NCBI GenBank assembly: GCA_036260665.1
Contig: DATAMF010000272.1
Span: 1 to 6,757, forward strand
Length of the DNA: 6,757 bases
DNA from: DATAMF01 sp036260665
GTDB taxonomy: Bacteria; Chloroflexota; Anaerolineae; Aggregatilineales; Aggregatilineaceae
Direction: 5' to 3'
Numbering within the stretch: position 1 is the stretch's first letter; every line of letters begins with the position of its first letter. The notes under the pieces were generated by a model that was given only the letters and a program-made list of their open reading frames with translations, searched no databases and was not told where the DNA came from. Below are positions 1-4,912 of the stretch, one piece after another. The position numbers and the translations under genes were made by a program.

Positions 1-4
1 TACC

Positions 5-21
5 ACCAGCTTCCCGCTGGT
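5..21. repeat. Short perfect inverted repeat at the left edge
   Basis: ACCAGC (5-10) and GCTGGT (16-21) form a perfect 6-bp stem around the loop TTCCC. No T-run follows on the + strand, so it is a poor match to an intrinsic terminator. It could be the end of a gene lying left of the window, or chance. Bases 1-82 otherwise hold no gene I can support. A TAAAAT box at 41-46 could serve as a weak -10 for the transporter, but no -35 sits at a suitable distance. Confidence 0.3.
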
Positions 22-82
22 ACAAGTTGCATTCGTCAGATAAAATTTCGGACATTGATTAATTGCACACGCGAGCAACCTT

Positions 83-1345
83 TTGGAACCTCAGAACTCT
101 GCCAAGGCGTCCCGTCGAAACTTCTGGCTGAGCATTCTCAACGGCGCGCTGATGATCGGCACCACCAATTCCATTGCCAGTCCAGAACTCGTTCTCACCG
201 CTTTCGCCGCTTACCTGACCAGTAATCCCCTGATTCTGGGGGCCATCGCGCCCATCCAGAATGCCACCTGGGCGCTGCCGCAAATCTGGACCATTCCTTA
301 TGTCCAGCGTGCCCGTCATGCCCTGAAAATCTACAACTACGCCGCCTTTCTCCGGCTGATCGGGTGGACCACCCTCACCTTGACCGTCCTCTTCACGCGC
401 GACGCCACCATTTTATTGTTGACGGTGTTCGCCTTTGTCCTGATCGGAGGGACGGCGGCGGGCGTCGCCGGGCTGCCATTTATTGAGGTCATCGGCAAAA
501 TCATCCCGGCGCGTCAGCGCGGTCTGGTTTTCGGCTGGCGTGGAGCCATCGGCGGCATCCTCGCCATTTTCGGATCGCAGATCGTCTTGTTTTTCACCGG
601 CCCCAGCGCCCACTTCGATTTCCCGACCAACTATGGCCTGTTGTTTCTCGTGGCCGGAGTGTTACAAACCGTCGGCTTTTTTGTATTTTCGCTCGTCCAC
701 GAACCGGAGACGAAGCCCACGAACACCAGTGTCCGCCCCTCCTTCCGCGTGATCCGCATCATCTGGACCGGGGACGCCAACTTCCGCCATTATGTCTGGG
801 GGCGCACGCTTTTTGAATTGTCCAGCGTGGCGAATGCGCTCATCCTGGTTTATGCCAGCCTCCAGTTAGGCGTGCGCCTGGAACTCGCGGGGGCCTACCT
901 GCTGATCAGTTCCGTGCTTCGCCCTGTCTTCAGCATCGGGGCGGGCTGGTTCAGCGTCCGCCTCGGCAACCGCATGCCCGTTGCATTTGGACTGCTCGCC
1001 CAGGCATTAGGTTGGGGGCTGCTTCTGCTCGCGCCCGTATTCGGTGTGTCAGGTAGATCCGCCGAATACTATCTCATCCCCATCTACAGCCTGACCGCTA
1101 TCCAAAAAGGGCTTATTTTCTCTAATCTGATGGCACTGGGCTTGAATGTCACCCCCAACGATCAACGCGCCTTGTATATGGGTGCCCTCAATACCTGGCT
1201 GGGTTTGATCATTTTTTCCGGCATCCTCAGCGGGGTCATCGTGAAGACCATCGGTTATCAGGCGCTTTTCGGCCTCAGCCTGATCCTGTCGTGTTGGAGT
1301 GCGTGGCACTTCTGGAGATTACGCGAAAATTTTGATGAGAGCTAA
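83..1345 (+). CDS. MFS-type membrane transporter, substrate unknown
   Basis: Integral inner-membrane protein of 420 residues, the usual size of a 12-helix major facilitator superfamily carrier. Hydrophobic stretches repeat along the whole chain (roughly residues 15-45, 50-72, 88-105, 108-132, 148-171, 185-206, then after a polar loop near 207-233 six more to about 410), which gives the expected 6+6 arrangement. The loop after the fourth helix contains IPARQRGLVFG (141-151), a good match to the conserved R-G element of MFS proteins. The classical motif A after helix 2 is not obvious: the corresponding stretch is PYVQRARHALK (72-82). The start is uncertain. An in-frame stop lies at 56-58 and the only reasonable initiation codon before the first helix is TTG at 83, with at best a weak GAG (73-75) as ribosome site; the next ATG (152) would cut into helix 1. 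The stop is 2 nt before dprA, so the two genes are probably co-transcribed. The transported compound cannot be predicted from sequence. Confidence 0.85.
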   Translation: MEPQNSAKASRRNFWLSILNGALMIGTTNSIASPELVLTAFAAYLTSNPLILGAIAPIQNATWALPQIWTIPYVQRARHALKIYNYAAFLRLIGWTTLTLTVLFTRDATILLLTVFAFVLIGGTAAGVAGLPFIEVIGKIIPARQRGLVFGWRGAIGGILAIFGSQIVLFFTGPSAHFDFPTNYGLLFLVAGVLQTVGFFVFSLVHEPETKPTNTSVRPSFRVIRIIWTGDANFRHYVWGRTLFELSSVANALILVYASLQLGVRLELAGAYLLISSVLRPVFSIGAGWFSVRLGNRMPVAFGLLAQALGWGLLLLAPVFGVSGRSAEYYLIPIYSLTAIQKGLIFSNLMALGLNVTPNDQRALYMGALNTWLGLIIFSGILSGVIVKTIGYQALFGLSLILSCWSAWHFWRLRENFDES

Positions 1346-1347
1346 TC

Positions 1348-2199
1348 ATGGATGATCAGTTTGTGCTGCGCGTAGCGTTCGCCTTGATCCCTGGCTTAGG
1401 CGGTAAAACGCTCGCCCGTTTGCTCGAACACTTCGGTTCCCTCGCCGCCATCCAGGTCGCCTCCGCGTCCGACTTGCGCGCGGTTCCCCGCATCGGTCCC
1501 CAAATGAGCGCGGCCATCAAGAACATCGATCTGGACCGCACCCGCGCCAGCATCGAGGGCTGGCAGTCCTCCGGCGTGTCTATTCTCTTTCAGGGCGAAC
1601 CACCTTATCCGCCGCTCCTCAGTGGGTTGGCTGATGCGCCGCCCGTCCTGTTCTACCGGGGAGACATTTCTCCCAACGAAACCAATACCGTCGCCCTGGT
1701 AGGTACGCGCCACCCATCAGCCGCATCAGCTAAACTTGCGTTTTCCCTTGCCAGTATGCTTTCCGCATGCGGCTGGACCATCGTCAGTGGTTTAGCGGCA
1801 GGAATTGATGCCGCTTCCCATCGCGGCGCGCTCCACGGACGCACGTTGGCCCTGCTTGGCTGTGGTGTCCTGGCCCCCTACCCGCCCGAAAATATCCCTC
1901 TGGCAGATCAAATCATGCGTGTGGGGGCGCTGTTATCCGAAGTTCATCCTCTCGCGGCTCCGAATAGTTCCGCCCTGGTATCCCGCAACCGTCTGATCAC
2001 AGGCATCAGCCGCGCCCTGATCGTGATCGAAGCCGGCGAAACCAGCGGGAGTATGCATGCGGTGCGTTTTGCGTCCGTCCAGAACCGTCCAGTTTATGCG
2101 GTGGAGAATGTCTGTAATCGCCACTTGTTCGCGGCAGGTGCGCGCCCTGTATCACCTGCCACATTGTGTACGGACCTGCAAAATGTGAATTTCCCATGA
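1348..2199 (+). CDS. dprA: DprA/Smf-family DNA-processing protein, short divergent form
   Basis: DprA binds incoming single-stranded DNA during natural transformation and loads RecA; the family is also found in bacteria not known to be competent. This copy has an N-terminal helix-hairpin-helix-like region (residues 7-60: IPGLGGKTLARLLEHFGS and later VPRIGPQMSAAI) followed by the DprA Rossmann-like core. Visible core motifs are YPPLL (87-91), GTRHPS (119-124, family G-S/T-R-x-x-S), VSGLAAGIDAASHRGAL (146-162), LGCGV (170-174), YPPEN (178-182), LLSE (195-198), SRNRLITGIS (212-221) and EAGETSGS (228-235). It is short (283 residues against about 360 in many DprAs). The C-terminal winged-helix domain is absent, and the loop after YAVEN (250-254) is compacted, running almost directly into NRHLFAAGARPV (257-268), where homologues have a PG...S.G.N segment. 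Also the usual F-P before R-N-R is replaced by L-V-S. Starts at ATG 1348, two bases after the transporter stop, so translational coupling is likely. Family assignment is firm; DNA-uptake function in this host is inference. Confidence 0.9.
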   Translation: MDDQFVLRVAFALIPGLGGKTLARLLEHFGSLAAIQVASASDLRAVPRIGPQMSAAIKNIDLDRTRASIEGWQSSGVSILFQGEPPYPPLLSGLADAPPVLFYRGDISPNETNTVALVGTRHPSAASAKLAFSLASMLSACGWTIVSGLAAGIDAASHRGALHGRTLALLGCGVLAPYPPENIPLADQIMRVGALLSEVHPLAAPNSSALVSRNRLITGISRALIVIEAGETSGSMHAVRFASVQNRPVYAVENVCNRHLFAAGARPVSPATLCTDLQNVNFP

Positions 2200-2248
2200 A
2201 AATGCCTGAAATAGTACCTCTTTCTCATAGAAAGTGGATAATTGTTTG

Positions 2249-2276
2249 TTTTCAGTTTGAAGAAATGCGCTATAAT
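2249..2276 (+). promoter_or_regulatory. Probable sigma-70-type promoter for the 2408-2959 gene
   Basis: A perfect -10 box TATAAT lies at 2271-2276. The -35 is less clear: TTTTCA at 2249-2254 gives a 16-bp spacer, and TTGTTT at 2246-2251 gives 19 bp. The surrounding 2200-2350 stretch is conspicuously AT-rich compared with the flanking genes, as expected for a promoter region. Predicted transcript start is near 2283, leaving a leader of about 125 nt. This separates the downstream gene from the MFS-dprA unit. Confidence 0.6.
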
Positions 2277-2367
2277 GAAGGGAGTTATACTACCTTACCC
2301 TTTATATTCTATTTTTGAATTACTTAACACATTTGGGGAAAGCTGTACAAATATCCAACTAGGGCTA

Positions 2368-2398
2368 CTCCTCATCTCAGGGGGAGATTCTGAAGGAG
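2368..2398 (+). promoter_or_regulatory. Shine-Dalgarno site and possible occluding hairpin in the leader
   Basis: AAGGAG at 2393-2398 lies 9 nt before the ATG at 2408 and fixes the start of the proline-rich protein. Upstream, CTCCT (2368-2372) can pair either with GGGAG (2382-2386) or, as CTCCTCA (2368-2374) with one bulge, with TGAAGGAG (2391-2398) covering the ribosome site. The two pairings are mutually exclusive, so a translational switch is conceivable. The stems are short and could be chance; the ribosome site itself is solid. Confidence 0.45.
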
Positions 2399-2407
2399 CA
2401 AACTCAT

Positions 2408-2959
2408 ATGTCGCAAGAAGAACACCGCGCCCCCGCACGGTTAGCTCCCGTGCGTCCAGGCTGGACTTCCACACCTGTTGCTAATCCGCGTCGCAAGCAG
2501 CAGCCGATCGAAGCGGAAATCATCGATGTGGAGCAAGAAGATGGACATCCATCCATCCCGGAGCCTGAACCACCCCGGCGTAGCAATATCACGCCGCCGG
2601 TCCAGCGTGAGCGCGAGGTGCCGCCGCCCCCGCCTATCGAACCTGAATCCGTCGTGAATGAACGTCAGGGGGCGGAAAGCGAGGGCGATATGACGACTCA
2701 GGAACAGTACGAACTCCTGTTACACAACATCCAGCTTTACGATGATATGTGGAAGTTAGCCGGAATTCGTGCCAATGAGAAAAATAATTGGCTCACCGCC
2801 TATCTCATCCCGCGCAACAAGCAGATGGATTTAAAAACCGCCATCAGCAAGAATCTAGTCCTGATCATCACGATTGATAATCGCGGCAATACCGACATCA
2901 AAGAACCCCGCAAACGCGGTTTCATCCGTCACTTGACCGGGTGGTTGTACGGCGAATAA
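2408..2959 (+). CDS. Hypothetical protein with proline-rich disordered N-terminal half
   Basis: I do not recognise this 183-residue protein. Residues 1-94 are rich in P, E, R and Q, with a five-proline run at 72-76 and mixed charge, and are very probably disordered; there is no signal peptide or membrane helix. Residues 95-183 look folded: TTQEQYELLLHNIQLYDDMW (96-115) is likely an amphipathic helix, followed by a mixed segment NLVLIITIDNRG (149-160) that reads as a beta strand and turn, then a basic tail containing PRKRG (167-171). The ATG is set by a good AAGGAG site 9 nt upstream, and a strong-looking promoter precedes it, so it seems to be a real, independently expressed gene. An internal ATG at 2690 (Met95), 4 nt after GAGGG, could give the C-terminal domain alone. 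It ends in two adjacent TAA stops just before a hairpin terminator. Function unknown; the disordered arm plus small basic domain would suit an adaptor or nucleic-acid-associated protein, but that is only a guess. Confidence 0.75.
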   Translation: MSQEEHRAPARLAPVRPGWTSTPVANPRRKQQPIEAEIIDVEQEDGHPSIPEPEPPRRSNITPPVQREREVPPPPPIEPESVVNERQGAESEGDMTTQEQYELLLHNIQLYDDMWKLAGIRANEKNNWLTAYLIPRNKQMDLKTAISKNLVLIITIDNRGNTDIKEPRKRGFIRHLTGWLYGE

Positions 2960-2965
2960 TAACAA

Positions 2966-3003
2966 GCCCCGATCTAATCAACAATCAATAGCGAGGTCGG
3001 GGC
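2966..3003. terminator. Hairpin terminator between convergent genes
   Basis: GCCCCGATCT (2966-2975) pairs with AGGTCGGGGC (2994-3003) in a 10-bp stem with one G-T wobble and an 18-nt loop. Read on the - strand the stem is followed immediately by a T-rich tract (complement of 2954-2965, TTGTTATTATTC), so it is a fair intrinsic terminator for the membrane-protein operon. Read on the + strand the nearest T-run (3026-3031) is over 20 nt away, making termination of the 2408-2959 transcript less certain. Its place between convergent genes fits a shared terminator. The rest of 2960-3137 shows nothing else. Confidence 0.6.
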
Positions 3004-3137
3004 CTGAACTTCACCATCTTTATGATTTTTTCAAAAGCCCGCATACCAGGCTCATTGACGGTAGTCTGTCATTCAGCTTCGCCGCACCCATGCACCAATT
3101 CGTTCGAGCAGATTGCATGATTCCTTCCCGAACAGGC

Positions 3138-3557
3138 TCAGCTAACCGGATAAATCCCCCCCACCACCGCACCAATCACCAGATAGATGAACAGGGACCA
3201 CACCACGTTATGCATCACAAAGCGGCGCGGCACATGAATCAGCATCGGCTCAAAGACGAGCGACGGCAGTGCCCCGATCACCCATGCCCCGCCCCAGAAC
3301 ATCATCCCCACTAAGATGCCGGACCTTTCCAGTTCTTCGGCCAACGGGGCAAAGATAAGGCCCGGTACGATCACTTCCAGCAGGACGGCTGCCAGTGTCA
3401 TTTTTATCAGCCAGTCCGGTGTGAATTCCACCGGCATACCCGGCAGCATCTGTTCATAAATCTTCATCTTCTTTTCGCTCATCCCGCGTAGGAACCCCAG
3501 AACATTGAGTACCACACTCCCCGCGATAAGCGCCACAGCCAGCGATCCTAGTGCCAT
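3138..3557 (-). CDS. Small four-helix integral membrane protein, function unknown
   Basis: A 139-residue membrane protein that I do not recognise. Four hydrophobic segments are clear: residues 3-23, 50-69, 81-102 and 117-136. A short polar loop SEKKMKIYEQ (27-36) follows the first helix, an acidic PLAEELERSG (71-80) the second, and a basic HVPRRF (108-113) the third; a conserved-looking EVIVPG (61-66) sits in helix 2. The reading frame is open to 3602, but the start at 3557 is preferred because AAAGGAG lies 8 nt upstream and because MALGSLAV begins right at helix 1. With that start the gene overlaps the toroid-protein stop by 10 nt (ATGGCACTAG), strong evidence for translational coupling and a joint role. 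It ends at TGA (3140-3138), shortly before the convergent terminator. Confidence 0.8.
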   Translation of the reverse strand: MALGSLAVALIAGSVVLNVLGFLRGMSEKKMKIYEQMLPGMPVEFTPDWLIKMTLAAVLLEVIVPGLIFAPLAEELERSGILVGMMFWGGAWVIGALPSLVFEPMLIHVPRRFVMHNVVWSLFIYLVIGAVVGGIYPVS

Positions 3558-4525
3558 GTTCCCGGCTCCTTTAACACACGCAGCGCGCGATACGTCACCC
3601 ACTTATTCGGCTGTTTTTTGACGCCCCAATCGATCCAGGTTTTCCCCGTATAATCATAATCCAGGCTCCCCCGCCCCTGAGCAGCTTGTTTTTCACGAAT
3701 AAACGTGAGCGCATTCGCCAGGCGCGGATCATCTCCATAGCCGAGCCGGACCAATGTTTCAACGTTTTGCAGCAAATCCGTGACATAAAACACCGGAAAG
3801 CCAAACTTCCACCAGTTACCGCTGGGCTTCTCGCTCCATCCCGCCGGATAATCCGCATCCGCCGGATCAGTGCTGAACAAAAAATCCACCCCCTGCTGGA
3901 TCGCCCGTTCGATCAACGGCGTGCGGTGCGGCCACTTACTCAAGGCCAGCATCACTTTAACCGCGCCCCAGGCACAAGGGAGTTTATTGTTCGAGCCGCA
4001 GGCAAACACCGGACCACACTTGCCCGCATAATAACGGACTTCCGCCTGCCGATGGCCGACCGGGGCCACCCCTTCGCCGGTCACGCTGCGCGCCATCCAC
4101 TCGAACGCCGTCTCCAGGCGCGGATCGTCGCACCCCAGATCGACCAGCGCCGCGCACAGGTTGCCTTGCAGACAGTCGGCAGTCCCCGACGGTGCGCCCG
4201 ATGTCGTGAACTGTCCACCCGCCGCCAGCCCATGATCCAACAGATAATCACACGCGCGTCTGATCCGCTCGTCCAGCGCGGCCACCGCGCCCAACTGAGC
4301 CAGCATGATGATCGCCCACACGGTTGAACGATATTTGGGGTTGTAGCCCGGCCCCGGTTCGACCCAATACCCCGCCGGGTCCATCTCATCCAAAATAGCA
4401 GCAATCGGCCCCTCCGTATGCGCCGCCTCTCGTGCCGCGCGCAGTTCATCAGGAGCGCAGTCCAGCAGATCGCGCAGCGCCAGGTACCGCACACCGGGAT
4501 TATCCGCCTCTAACAACCACTGCAT
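3548..4525 (-). CDS. Terpenoid-cyclase/prenyltransferase-fold (alpha/alpha-toroid) protein
   Basis: A 325-residue protein whose repeated helical pairs fit the alpha/alpha-toroid fold shared by squalene cyclases and prenyltransferase beta subunits. Visible blocks: LLEADNPGVRYLALRDLL (4-21), NPKYRSTVWAIIMLAQLG (62-79), SGTADCLQGNLCAALVDLG (113-131), the cysteine block RYYAGKCGPVFACGSNNKLPCAWGAVK (164-190, Cys170, Cys176, Cys184), GNWWKFGFPVFYVTDLLQ (236-253), a second GYGDDPRL (262-269, echoing GCDDPRL at 131-137) and PNKWVTYRALRVL (306-318). Cyclase DCTAE-type and DxDD catalytic motifs are not evident, so it is unlikely to be a true terpene cyclase; clustered Cys/His/Asp could bind a metal. 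The start at 4525 is chosen over 4555 because GGAGGT lies 9 nt upstream. From memory, close relatives in Chloroflexota are sometimes labelled 'NifH'; there is no P-loop here and that label is unsupported. No signal peptide, so probably cytoplasmic, perhaps acting with the coupled membrane protein downstream. Confidence 0.8.
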   Translation of the reverse strand: MQWLLEADNPGVRYLALRDLLDCAPDELRAAREAAHTEGPIAAILDEMDPAGYWVEPGPGYNPKYRSTVWAIIMLAQLGAVAALDERIRRACDYLLDHGLAAGGQFTTSGAPSGTADCLQGNLCAALVDLGCDDPRLETAFEWMARSVTGEGVAPVGHRQAEVRYYAGKCGPVFACGSNNKLPCAWGAVKVMLALSKWPHRTPLIERAIQQGVDFLFSTDPADADYPAGWSEKPSGNWWKFGFPVFYVTDLLQNVETLVRLGYGDDPRLANALTFIREKQAAQGRGSLDYDYTGKTWIDWGVKKQPNKWVTYRALRVLKEPGTWH

Positions 4526-4534
4526 CACAGCACC

Positions 4535-4540
4535 ACCTCC
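4535..4540 (-). promoter_or_regulatory. Strong Shine-Dalgarno site deciding the start at 4525
   Basis: GGAGGT on the - strand, 9 nt upstream of the ATG at 4525. It lies inside the longer open frame that reaches 4555, so it argues that the 10 extra N-terminal residues are not translated. Confidence 0.75.
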
Positions 4541-4566
4541 GCTGATTACGAACATCCGGTCTATTC

Positions 4567-4572
4567 ATTATA
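4567..4572 (-). promoter_or_regulatory. Probable -10 box for the toroid/membrane-protein operon
   Basis: A perfect TATAAT on the - strand at 4572-4567, about 35 nt upstream of the ribosome site, giving a predicted transcript start near 4560. No good -35 lies 15-18 bp upstream (the 17-bp position reads TCGTGC), so the promoter may need an activator or be weak. Confidence 0.45.
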
Positions 4573-4608
4573 CCTGAAATTCGCCACCCGCACGATCCTG
4601 GGGCGCTG

Positions 4609-4631
4609 GCTTGCCGCGCCCGCTTTGCTCC
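4609..4631. repeat. 23-bp direct repeat, copy 1
   Basis: Reads GCTTGCCG followed by CGCCCGCTTTGCTCC. It matches positions 4768-4790 at 22 of 23 bases (G instead of C at the eighth base), 159 bp apart. This and copy 2 bracket two of the palindromes of the spacer. Confidence 0.75.
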
Positions 4632-4652
4632 GAATTGGGGATCCCTTTTTCC

Positions 4653-4682
4653 CATCCATTGTGGAACGCGGATCAATGGATG
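4653..4682. repeat. Inverted repeat, 9-bp stem
   Basis: CATCCATTG (4653-4661) and CAATGGATG (4674-4682) are perfect reverse complements around a 12-nt loop. First of four inverted repeats in the spacer. Confidence 0.6.
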
Positions 4683-4685
4683 TCC

Positions 4686-4710
4686 GTAGGGGCGTATTGC
4701 CATACGCCCC
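4686..4710. repeat. GTAGGGGC-type palindromic repeat, copy 1
   Basis: After GTA, GGGGCGTAT (4689-4697) pairs perfectly with ATACGCCCC (4702-4710) around the loop TGCC. It shares the GTAGGGGC...GCCCCGC frame with the palindrome at 4743-4767 but has a different core, as expected of a dispersed repeat family with conserved arms. Confidence 0.75.
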
Positions 4711-4742
4711 GCGCTTTCCACCCCGCTCACGACGTACCATTC

Positions 4743-4767
4743 GTAGGGGCAATTCATGAATTGCCCC
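4743..4767. repeat. GTAGGGGC-type palindromic repeat, copy 2 (perfect 22-bp palindrome)
   Basis: After GTA, bases 4746-4767 form a perfect 22-bp palindrome with arms GGGGCAATTCA and TGAATTGCCCC and no spacer. Same outer frame as copy 1. Similar palindromes are, from memory, widespread between genes in Chloroflexota and some cyanobacteria. Confidence 0.8.
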
Positions 4768-4790
4768 GCTTGCCCCGCCCGCTTTGCTCC
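4768..4790. repeat. 23-bp direct repeat, copy 2
   Basis: Second copy of the 4609-4631 repeat (22 of 23 bases identical), starting immediately after the perfect palindrome and running into the G/C-rich hairpin at 4789-4816. Confidence 0.75.
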
Positions 4791-4816
4791 CCTTTCTCCG
4801 CGCGCGGGGAAAGGGG
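4789..4816. repeat. G/C-rich hairpin repeat
   Basis: CCCCTTTCTCCG (4789-4800) pairs with CGGGGAAAGGGG (4805-4816): a 12-bp stem with one T-G wobble and the 4-nt loop CGCG. It is followed by CCGGGGGATAGGGG (4817-4830). This is a familiar intergenic repeat type that gives spurious proline/arginine-rich open frames. As RNA it would be very stable on either strand. Confidence 0.75.
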
Positions 4817-4853
4817 CCGGGGGATAGGGGTTTCCCCAAGCGATCACCGCAAT

Positions 4854-4888
4854 AAAAAAAGGGACTGCCCGTTCCCGAAACAATCCCC
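4854..4888 (-). terminator. Intrinsic terminator of the DEAD-box helicase gene
   Basis: On the - strand GGGATTG (4887-4881) pairs with CAGTCCC (4867-4861), seven positions with one A-C mismatch, and is followed directly by seven T residues (4860-4854). It lies 25 nt past the helicase stop codon. Classical Rho-independent layout. Confidence 0.8.
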
Positions 4889-4912
4889 TTCTCGTATCTT
4901 TTGCCCGTGCTG

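Larger units (their letters stand above)
4526..4912. other. Gene-free spacer between the helicase and the toroid-protein operon
   Basis: The stretch holds no convincing gene; open frames on both strands have repeat-derived translations. In helicase transcription order (right to left) it contains the helicase terminator (4888-4854), the G/C-rich hairpin, two GTAGGGGC palindromes, two copies of a 23-bp direct repeat, a 9-bp inverted repeat, then a TATAAT box (4572-4567) and ribosome site (4540-4535) for the next operon. Confidence 0.75.

Noticed and set aside
2220..2234. CTTTC/GAAAG hairpin after dprA as a terminator
   Set aside because: Only a 5-bp A/T-rich stem and no T-run after it; too weak to call.
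2242..2484. 80-codon + strand open frame across the promoter region and into the proline-rich gene
   Set aside because: It starts upstream of the predicted transcript start, has no ribosome site, and its second half is an out-of-frame reading of the better-supported gene at 2408-2959.
3558..3602. Extended N-terminus (15 residues) for the small membrane protein
   Set aside because: The start at 3557 has AAAGGAG at 8 nt and begins at the first membrane helix, whereas the 3602 start lies deep inside the upstream gene without a good ribosome site.
3686..4327. 213-codon + strand open frame antisense to the toroid-protein gene
   Set aside because: Arginine/histidine-rich antisense shadow with no recognisable motif; the - strand frame has family blocks and a strong ribosome site.
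3548..4525. Annotation of the toroid protein as nitrogenase iron protein NifH
   Set aside because: No P-loop, no nitrogenase [4Fe-4S] cysteine context and the wrong overall sequence; I recall the label being attached to relatives, but nothing in this sequence supports it.
4500..4883. Open frames on both strands across the repeat cluster (for example 4883-4500 - and 4611-5279 +)
   Set aside because: Their translations follow the repeats (proline/arginine/glycine-rich, PFPARGERG-type peptides) and show no protein-like pattern; the + frame also runs antisense into the helicase gene.
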